Assembly (NCBI GenBank): GCA_946405565.1
Contig: CAMJHU010000004.1
Span: 1 to 19,802, forward strand
Direction of reading: 5' to 3'
Source of the DNA: an uncultured Clostridia bacterium
GTDB lineage: Bacteria > Bacillota > Clostridia > Oscillospirales > Acutalibacteraceae
Length of the DNA stretch: 19,802 bases
The notes beneath the pieces were generated by a model that saw nothing but the letters and a program-made list of their open reading frames with translations, did not search any database and had not been told where the DNA came from. Positions 15,095-19,802 of this stretch are shown here, in pieces; within the stretch, counting starts at the first letter, position 1, and each line of letters begins with the position of its first letter. A program made the translations under genes and the position numbers.

Positions 15095-15892
15095 TCAGTT
15101 GGCGAGCAGGGCGCGGTCGTTGGCAAATTCGGAGCCGCTGAGTTTGGCAAATTCGCCGAGAAGTTCTTCCACGGTGAGCTTCTGTTTCTCCTCGCCCTTG
15201 ACGTCGAGAATAATTCTGCCTTCGTTCATCATGATCAGACGGTTGCCGTGCGCAATCGCGTCGCGCATATTATGCGTGACCATGAGAGCGGTGAGATGAT
15301 CCTCTTCGATGAATTTATCCGACAGCGCCAGCACGTTGGCGGCGGTCTTGGGGTCAAGCGCGGCGGTATGCTCGTCGAGCAGCAGCAGCTTGGGATGGTT
15401 CATGACCGCCATGAGCAGCGTGACCGCCTGACGCTGACCGCCGGAAAGCAGCCCCACCTTGGTGGTCATGCGGTTTTCCAGTCCGAGGTCAAGTTCACTC
15501 AGCAATTCCTTGAATTCCTTGCGCTCCTTGGCGGAAATCGCCCATTTGAAGCCGCGGAACTTGCCGCGGCGGTTGGCGACCGCGAGATTTTCCTCCAGCC
15601 ACATATCGGCGGCGGTTCCCATCATGGGGTCCTGAAAGACACGGCCGAGGTACTTGGCACGCTTGTGTTCCGGCAGCTTGGTCACGTCGATACCGTCGAT
15701 GGTAATGGATCCGGCGTCTACGGGATAGACGCCCGCAATCATGTTGAGCATGGTGGATTTTCCCGCGCCGTTGCCGCCGATGACAGTGACGAAATCCCCG
15801 TCGTTGAGGGTGAGGTCAATGCCGTTGAGGGCTTTTTTTTCGTTGACCGAACCGGGATTGAAGGTTTTGTACAGACCTTTGACTTCAAGCAT
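15095..15892 (-). CDS. ABC transporter ATP-binding protein (COG1101-like)
   Basis: A 265-residue nucleotide-binding subunit that powers the importer encoded by the two upstream genes. All motifs are present: Walker A GGNGAGKST (39-47), Q-loop Gln87, signature LLSGGQRQA (148-156), Walker B LLLLDE (169-174) and the switch His207 in VTHNM. The length and the HTAALDPKTA segment fit the COG1101 group that pairs with COG4120 permeases. Its ATG lies inside the permease gene (8-nt overlap), with GGAGG 10 nt upstream. The long hydrolase/MoxR ORF begins 5 nt after its stop, so that ORF is probably on the same transcript. Confidence 0.93.
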   Translation of the reverse strand: MLEVKGLYKTFNPGSVNEKKALNGIDLTLNDGDFVTVIGGNGAGKSTMLNMIAGVYPVDAGSITIDGIDVTKLPEHKRAKYLGRVFQDPMMGTAADMWLEENLAVANRRGKFRGFKWAISAKERKEFKELLSELDLGLENRMTTKVGLLSGGQRQAVTLLMAVMNHPKLLLLDEHTAALDPKTAANVLALSDKFIEEDHLTALMVTHNMRDAIAHGNRLIMMNEGRIILDVKGEEKQKLTVEELLGEFAKLSGSEFANDRALLAN

Positions 15893-16811
15893 TTTCGGCG
15901 ACCTCCTTTGCTTCGGATACGGCTTTCTGGGGCTTGTGGAAACGCTGTTTGAGCTGGGCGCGCCAGTAGGGAATGGCGAGGAAGATTGCCACGACGATCG
16001 CGGAGAAGAGCTTGAGATCGTTGGCTTTCATGCCGAGGTTCAGCACCAGCGTGATGACGATGTAATAGATGATGCCGCCAATAACGGTCGCGAGCAGCTT
16101 GAGGGCGAAGTTCTGGAAAATCTTGCCCAGCAGCACGTCGCCGATGATGACCGCCGCCAGACCGATGACAATCGCGCCGCGTCCCATATTCACATCGCAG
16201 AAGCCCTGGTACTGCGAGAGCATACCGCCCGACAGCGCCACGATGCCGTTGGAGAGCACAATGCCGATGATTTTATTGGTATCGGTGTTGATGCCGTTGG
16301 CACGCGCCATCGAATGGTTGCTGCCGGTAACGCGCAGGGCATGACCGAGTTCGGTACCGAAGAACCAGTAGAGCAGCACAATGAGACAAATCGCCACGCT
16401 CGCGCAGATGATCAGCGATTGCGTGATGTTGCGCAGGGTGATGGGATAATGGAAATTCATATAGGAGAGGGGGAGATTTGCCATATCCCCCTGAATGCGC
16501 AGGTTGATGGAGTAGAGACTGAGCTGCGTGAGGATACCGGCGAGAATCGCGGGAATACCGAACTTGGTGTGGAGTATGCCGGTGGCAAGACCTGCCGCGC
16601 AGCCGGCAAGGAATGCACAGAACATGGCAAGATAGAGGTTTTGCCCCGCCGTGACCATTACGACCAGCACCGCGCCGCCGGTGGCAAAGGAACCGTCTAC
16701 CGAAAGATCCGCCACGTCGAGGATTTTGAAGGTGAGATAGACACCGATCGCCATGATACCCCAGATAATGCCTTGTGTAATGGCGCCGGGCATCGCGTTG
16801 AGAAATGGCAT
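15885..16811 (-). CDS. ABC transporter permease (COG4120-like)
   Basis: A 308-residue inner-membrane permease with about eight to nine hydrophobic helices. It belongs to the branched-chain/ribose-type permease superfamily, here the COG4120 group that works with pfam04392 binding proteins. The stretch GSNHSMARANGINTDTNKIIGIVLSNG (given in parts: GSNHSMARANG then NKIIGIVLSNG) is the cytoplasmic coupling loop that touches the ATPase. AGGAAAGG lies 6 nt before the ATG. A 129-bp gap with a stable hairpin separates it from the binding-protein gene; its 3' end overlaps the ATPase gene. Single permease gene, so it should act as a homodimer. Confidence 0.92.
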   Translation of the reverse strand: MPFLNAMPGAITQGIIWGIMAIGVYLTFKILDVADLSVDGSFATGGAVLVVMVTAGQNLYLAMFCAFLAGCAAGLATGILHTKFGIPAILAGILTQLSLYSINLRIQGDMANLPLSYMNFHYPITLRNITQSLIICASVAICLIVLLYWFFGTELGHALRVTGSNHSMARANGINTDTNKIIGIVLSNGIVALSGGMLSQYQGFCDVNMGRGAIVIGLAAVIIGDVLLGKIFQNFALKLLATVIGGIIYYIVITLVLNLGMKANDLKLFSAIVVAIFLAIPYWRAQLKQRFHKPQKAVSEAKEVAENA

Positions 16812-16862
16812 GTAAAACCTTTCCTTTCGTTAAAAAATATGAAACGGTAAATACCAAAATCA

Positions 16863-16893
16863 GCGATAAGGCACACAGAATGCACCTTACCGC
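16863..16893 (-). terminator. Intercistronic hairpin between binding protein and permease
   Basis: Arms 16863-16875 and 16881-16893 pair over 13 bp (three G-U pairs) around a 5-nt loop, 47 nt after the binding-protein stop. The downstream tract on the minus strand is T-rich but has no pure T-run. Such hairpins commonly act as partial terminators or 3'-end stabilisers that give more binding protein than permease. Confidence 0.6.
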
Positions 16894-16940
16894 AGATTTC
16901 GTATAAAGTCTTAATACTGTTTTGTTGTATCTCTACAAAA

Positions 16941-17912
16941 TTACGCGATGGCTTCGTAGTTGTCGGGAACCGTGATGTTCAGCTTCTCGCAGCGAGCCGC
17001 GTCGTACTTGTAGACCGGCGCGTCGTCATACTGGATCTCCATGTCAGCGGGATTCTTGCCGTTAACGAGGATGTCATACGCCATCAGACCGGTGGCATAA
17101 CCAATGTTGTCATAGCTGATCGAGAGAGTGGCAATGCCGCAGCCCTTGCAGATGCCCTCTTCACCGGCGATGATCGGAATGCCCGCAGGCTCCGCGATGT
17201 TGTTGATGAGTTCGGCGTTGTCGGCGCACTTGTTATCGGTGGGAATATAGAGAACGTCCATCTCCTCACAAGCCTTGGTGACGACCTGCGCGATATCGTT
17301 GGAATCAGCGAAGGTGTATTCAGTGACCTTCAGACCCAGCTTGGTGAGCTCCTTGCCCACGACTTCCGCCTGATACTTGGAATTGGCTTCGTTGGAGCAA
17401 TAGAGGATGCCCGCATTCTTCGCTTCGGGAACGAGATCCTTGACCATTGCTGCCTGCTTGTCCAGCGGAGCGAGGTCGGAAGTACCGGAGACATTCACGC
17501 CGGTCTTGCCATTGAAATCACTGATGCCCAGCGCCACGCCGTATTCGGTCACAGAGGTGCCGAGAATCGGAATGGTGGCGGTGCCTGCCACAGCCGCCTG
17601 TACAGCGGGAGTCGCGTTTGCCATGATGAGGTCCACATTGGACGAAACGAACTGGTTGACAATGGTGGTGCAGGTGGCGGAATCGCCGGAAGCGTTCTGC
17701 TCGTCAAACGTCACCTTGTCGCCGAGCTTCTCGGTGAGGGCTCTCTTGAAGCCTTCGGTAGCGGCGTCAAGCGCGGGGTGCTGCACGAGCTGGCAGATAC
17801 CGACGGTGTAGCTGTCCTTGTCCTTCTTGCTGTCACAGCCGGTGACGGCAAGGAGAGAAGTAGCTGCAATCGCGCAGGAAAGCGCTGCTGCCATGAGTCT
17901 CTTGAATTTCAT
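16941..17912 (-). CDS. ABC transporter substrate-binding lipoprotein (pfam04392, TrpX-like)
   Basis: A 323-residue extracytoplasmic binding protein of the ABC_sub_bind family (COG2984). The signal peptide ends in the lipobox VTGC, so it is lipid-anchored on the outer face of the membrane. The mature part has the two-lobed periplasmic-binding fold with typical segments (VGICQLVQHPALDAATEGF, IMANATPAVQAA, LYIPTDNKCADNAELI). Relatives in Gram-positive bacteria have been linked to aromatic amino acid uptake; the ligand here is not determinable. I chose ATG 17912 because GGAGG lies 10 nt upstream; ATG 17918 is only 4 nt from it. The gene heads the ABC operon and has a near-consensus promoter 90-120 nt upstream. 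Confidence 0.92.
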   Translation of the reverse strand: MKFKRLMAAALSCAIAATSLLAVTGCDSKKDKDSYTVGICQLVQHPALDAATEGFKRALTEKLGDKVTFDEQNASGDSATCTTIVNQFVSSNVDLIMANATPAVQAAVAGTATIPILGTSVTEYGVALGISDFNGKTGVNVSGTSDLAPLDKQAAMVKDLVPEAKNAGILYCSNEANSKYQAEVVGKELTKLGLKVTEYTFADSNDIAQVVTKACEEMDVLYIPTDNKCADNAELINNIAEPAGIPIIAGEEGICKGCGIATLSISYDNIGYATGLMAYDILVNGKNPADMEIQYDDAPVYKYDAARCEKLNITVPDNYEAIA

Positions 17913-17994
17913 AGTCATCAAACCTCCAAAAAAATTAATTTGTACGGCAGATACGGCAGGGCAGGTTCCCATCGGCACCCTGCTCATATGTTAC
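17913..17994 (-). promoter_or_regulatory. 5' leader of the ABC operon
   Basis: The predicted leader is about 80 nt. It contains one hairpin whose arms are GCAGGG and CCCTGC (17957-17984), with two extra G-U pairs, then a direct repeat of GCCGTA, a T-run and the GGAGG site. I see no T-box specifier features or known riboswitch. Control by the hairpin is possible but not shown. Confidence 0.35.
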
Positions 17995-18000
17995 TAGGTG

Positions 18001-18029
18001 AGTATAACACTTTAAATCGCTGATGTCAA
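18001..18029 (-). promoter_or_regulatory. Sigma-A promoter of the ABC importer operon
   Basis: On the minus strand TTGACA (18029-18024) is followed by exactly 17 nt and TATACT (18006-18001). This is near consensus, and transcription should start about 17994. It may drive the whole minus-strand unit down to the VWA gene, since no other clear promoter is seen within it. Confidence 0.88.
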
Positions 18030-18033
18030 GGGA

Positions 18034-18109
18034 TTTTTTGCAAGTTGCACCGTTATTTTTTGCAAAAAAGCCGTACATATACCTTGTACAAAGAGCCGTT
18101 TTTTTGCAA
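18034..18109. promoter_or_regulatory. Cluster of TTTTTTGCAA sites between divergent promoters (candidate operator)
   Basis: TTTTTTGCAA occurs at 18034-18043, 18056-18065 and 18100-18109, spaced 22 and 44 bp, about two and four helical turns. The middle copy is part of a perfect 14-bp palindrome (18056-18069), and 18039-18049 is a perfect inverted repeat (TGCAA-G-TTGCA). The cluster begins 4 bp from the ABC operon -35. It looks like a regulator-binding array, but no regulator gene is present in the window. Confidence 0.45.
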
Positions 18110-18168
18110 TGAACAGCCGCTTTACTCCACGTTTTCTTATTTTATACATGAATTTTGCACAATCAATA

Positions 18169-18197
18169 TTGACTTTTGAGACAAAGATTGGTATAAT
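18169..18197 (+). promoter_or_regulatory. Sigma-A promoter of VTC/DUF4956 module 2
   Basis: TTGACT (18169-18174), a 17-nt spacer and a perfect TATAAT (18192-18197) form a strong promoter. The predicted start near 18204 lies downstream of the first 30 codons of the open frame that begins at 18109, so those codons cannot be part of the gene. Confidence 0.88.
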
Positions 18198-18237
18198 AGT
18201 TTCCAGTGACGTTCACACCACAAGGCGGGTGAAAAAA

Positions 18238-18978
18238 TTGCAATATCACAATCATCAGCTGCGGCATGAGCTGAAGTATCAGATTTCCTATGCCGATTAC
18301 TACGAGCTTCGCAGCCGCGCGCTGAGCTTTCTGCGGCACGACCCCCACGGTCGGGACGGGCAGTATTTTATCCGGAGCCTGTATCTGGACGATATCCGGC
18401 ATTCCAACTATCAGCAGAAGGGCGACGGCTGGGAACGACGCCGGAAATACCGTCTGCGCATTTACGATCTGAGCCGTGACGTGATCAAGTTTGAAATCAA
18501 GGACAAATACGGCAGGTTTATCTCCAAGGTCTCTTCGCGTGTGACGGAGGAGCAATGCGCCCGCATTCTGCGGGGCGACTTCGGCTTTGCCGGCGAGATG
18601 ATCCGCTCCAACGCCGACGGAGGACGGGAAAAAGCGCTGCGCATCGGTTATGTGGACTGCGCCTGCAAGATTCTGCGTCCGCAGGTGGTGGTGGATTACA
18701 CCCGCGAAGTATTTATCTGCGACGAAGGCAATGTGCGCATGACCTTTGATATGGACTTGCGCGCGGGGGCGGGAACCGGCGACATATTTGACCCCCATCT
18801 TCCCACCGTATCGGCGTATGAGCCGGGGCGCATGATTCTGGAGGTCAAGTATGACGACTATCTGCCGGAGATCGTGCGGAAAATGCTGCGGTCGCTGCGG
18901 CTGTGGCAGTCCGCGCAGTCGAAATTCACCATGTGCTGTCTGGCGCAAGCCAATTACTTAGGAAGGGTTGTGGACTGA
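18238..18978 (+). CDS. VTC-domain polyphosphate polymerase-like protein (module 2)
   Basis: A 246-residue VTC-family protein. Tunnel residues typical of the family are visible: E11-L-K13 at the start, RRRKYRLR (67-74), E86-I-K88, Lys97 in the next strand, the FDMDLRAG strand, EVKYDD near residues 201-206 and a late SKF. It is clearly diverged from the module 1 VTC protein, which has longer insertions. The start is decided by the promoter at 18169-18197. The first plausible initiator is TTG at 18238, preceded by the Shine-Dalgarno-like AAGGCGGGTG. GTG at 18229 lies inside that site and is less likely. Its stop is followed after 2 nt by the DUF4956 ATG, so the pair is coupled. Polyphosphate synthesis is inferred from the family. 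Confidence 0.82.
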   Translation: MQYHNHQLRHELKYQISYADYYELRSRALSFLRHDPHGRDGQYFIRSLYLDDIRHSNYQQKGDGWERRRKYRLRIYDLSRDVIKFEIKDKYGRFISKVSSRVTEEQCARILRGDFGFAGEMIRSNADGGREKALRIGYVDCACKILRPQVVVDYTREVFICDEGNVRMTFDMDLRAGAGTGDIFDPHLPTVSAYEPGRMILEVKYDDYLPEIVRKMLRSLRLWQSAQSKFTMCCLAQANYLGRVVD

Positions 18979-18980
18979 AA

Positions 18981-19649
18981 ATGTCTGCCAGTGAAGTTTT
19001 TAAGAATAAGTTTTTGAATCAGTTTACCGTGGTATCGCCGATGGAATATGTGATGGCGCTGCTGTTTGCGATTGCGATAGGAGTGGTTATCTATTTCGTT
19101 TATAAAAAAGCCTATAACGGTGTGGCGTACAGCCGCAATTTCAATATGACGCTGATTCTCATGACGCTCATGACCACCATCATCATCTTCACCATCACCG
19201 CCAATCCGGTGCTGTCGCTGGGCATGGTGGGCGCGCTTTCCATCGTGCGTTTCCGCACGGTGGTCAAGGATCCGGTGGATCTCATGTATCTCTTCTGGGC
19301 GATTTCGATGGGCATCATCATCGGCGCCAAGCAATACATCTTCGCGCTGATCTGCGCGGTGATTGTCTCGGCGTTCTGCCTGATCATGGCAAAGCTCAAG
19401 GACAAGGATCAGCTCTATCTCGCGATTGTCCGCTATGACCTTTCCGCCGCCGACGCGGTGGATCAGGCGATTGCCAAGGTCAACGGCAAGGTGCGCAACC
19501 GCACCGCCAGCAAGAGCGGCATTGAAACCATCGTAGAAGTGAAGAGCAGCGCCATTGAAAAGGACAGCCGCTTCGTCGAGAACCTCGCGGCAATGGAAGG
19601 CGTCGAGAGCGCCGTGCTGGTCAATTACAACGGCGAGTATGCCGAATAA
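18981..19649 (+). CDS. DUF4956 domain-containing membrane protein (module 2)
   Basis: A 222-residue membrane protein, paralogue of the one at 2335-3039. Three to four hydrophobic helices occupy residues 20-140, with the family loop GALSIVRFRTVVKDP matching GAFGLVRFRS of module 1. The C-terminal 80 residues form a soluble alpha/beta domain (LYLAIVRYDLSA, then IETIVEVKSS). The ATG at 18981 lies 2 nt after the VTC stop; GGAAGGG lies 14 nt upstream, rather far, so translation probably relies on coupling. Unlike module 1 no carbohydrate-binding lipoprotein follows within the window, and a terminator closes the operon at 19739. Confidence 0.86.
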   Translation: MSASEVFKNKFLNQFTVVSPMEYVMALLFAIAIGVVIYFVYKKAYNGVAYSRNFNMTLILMTLMTTIIIFTITANPVLSLGMVGALSIVRFRTVVKDPVDLMYLFWAISMGIIIGAKQYIFALICAVIVSAFCLIMAKLKDKDQLYLAIVRYDLSAADAVDQAIAKVNGKVRNRTASKSGIETIVEVKSSAIEKDSRFVENLAAMEGVESAVLVNYNGEYAE

Positions 19650-19700
19650 CCGCTATTATTACATCTGACTACAAGAAACATTCCTTTCTTTCTTTCCTTT

Positions 19701-19738
19701 ATTGCCGCTGCTGTGACGCTTTGTCCGGCAGCGGCAAT
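19701..19738. other. Hairpin downstream of module 2
   Basis: Perfect 11-bp arms (19701-19711 and 19728-19738) around a 16-nt loop. No T-run follows on either strand, so this alone is not a terminator. It directly abuts the better terminator hairpin at 19739. Confidence 0.6.
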
Positions 19739-19794
19739 AAAAATACCCGCGGCGCTTCCGGTGAAACCGGTAAACGCCGCAGGTATTTTTATTG
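19739..19794. terminator. Bidirectional intrinsic terminator after module 2
   Basis: An A-rich left arm AAAAATACC (19739-19747) pairs with GGTATTTTT (19782-19790), extended inward by GCGGCG (19749-19754) with CGCCGC (19775-19780) and an inner CCGGT/ACCGG hairpin. On the plus strand the right arm ends in a T-run, as expected for termination after the DUF4956 gene. Confidence 0.85.
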
Positions 19795-19802
19795 TTGGGA
19801 AG

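Noticed and set aside
15741..16850. 369-residue plus-strand open frame opposite the ABC permease
   Set aside because: Antisense to a strongly supported permease and ATPase; composition typical of a shadow frame.
17913..17994. T-box or riboswitch in the ABC leader
   Set aside because: The leader is only about 80 nt and lacks the T-box antiterminator sequence and a terminator hairpin with T-run.

Overview
The window looks like chromosomal DNA of a gut-type Clostridia, most likely an Oscillospirales/Ruminococcaceae relative. The evidence is Firmicutes-style AGGAGG ribosome binding sites, classic sigma-A promoters, lipoproteins with Clostridia-type signal peptides, a Cthe_2159-like carbohydrate-binding lipoprotein, fairly high GC and a GC-rich multi-hairpin repeat. 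I see no rRNA, tRNA, CRISPR array, transposase or phage gene.

Layout. (1) 1-271: one copy of the multi-hairpin repeat, then a bidirectional terminator. (2) 272-3854, minus strand: a three-gene operon of VTC-type polyphosphate polymerase-domain protein, DUF4956 membrane protein and carbohydrate-binding lipoprotein. (3) 4063-8646, plus strand: a lipoprotein with a duplicated domain, an octamer tandem repeat, an FrhB/FdhB-type iron-sulfur flavoprotein, a terminator and a MATE exporter. (4) 8750-17912, minus strand: a long transcription unit read from 17912 downwards. It encodes an ABC importer of the COG2984/COG4120/COG1101 class (lipoprotein, permease, ATPase). Next comes a very long ORF joining a polygalactosaminidase-like TIM-barrel protein to a MoxR AAA+ ATPase, then DUF5682, then, after a second inverted copy of the hairpin repeat, a CoxE-like VWA protein. 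(5) 18238-19649, plus strand: a second VTC + DUF4956 pair under its own strong promoter, closed by a terminator.

How they work together. The MoxR ATPase, DUF5682 and VWA proteins form a recurring bacterial trio, probably an ATP-driven chaperone or remodelling machine with an adaptor (VWA) and a possible TIKI/EreA-like enzyme (DUF5682). Its role is unknown, and a conflict or stress function has been proposed for MoxR-VWA ternary systems. Here the trio sits directly behind an ABC importer and a carbohydrate-hydrolase-like domain. The MoxR reading frame runs open into the upstream gene with no stop codon, yet a strong internal Shine-Dalgarno and GTG lie exactly at the expected MoxR start. This is the most unusual feature of the window. 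Two divergent VTC/DUF4956 modules near the ends suggest duplicated polyphosphate-related or cell-envelope functions.
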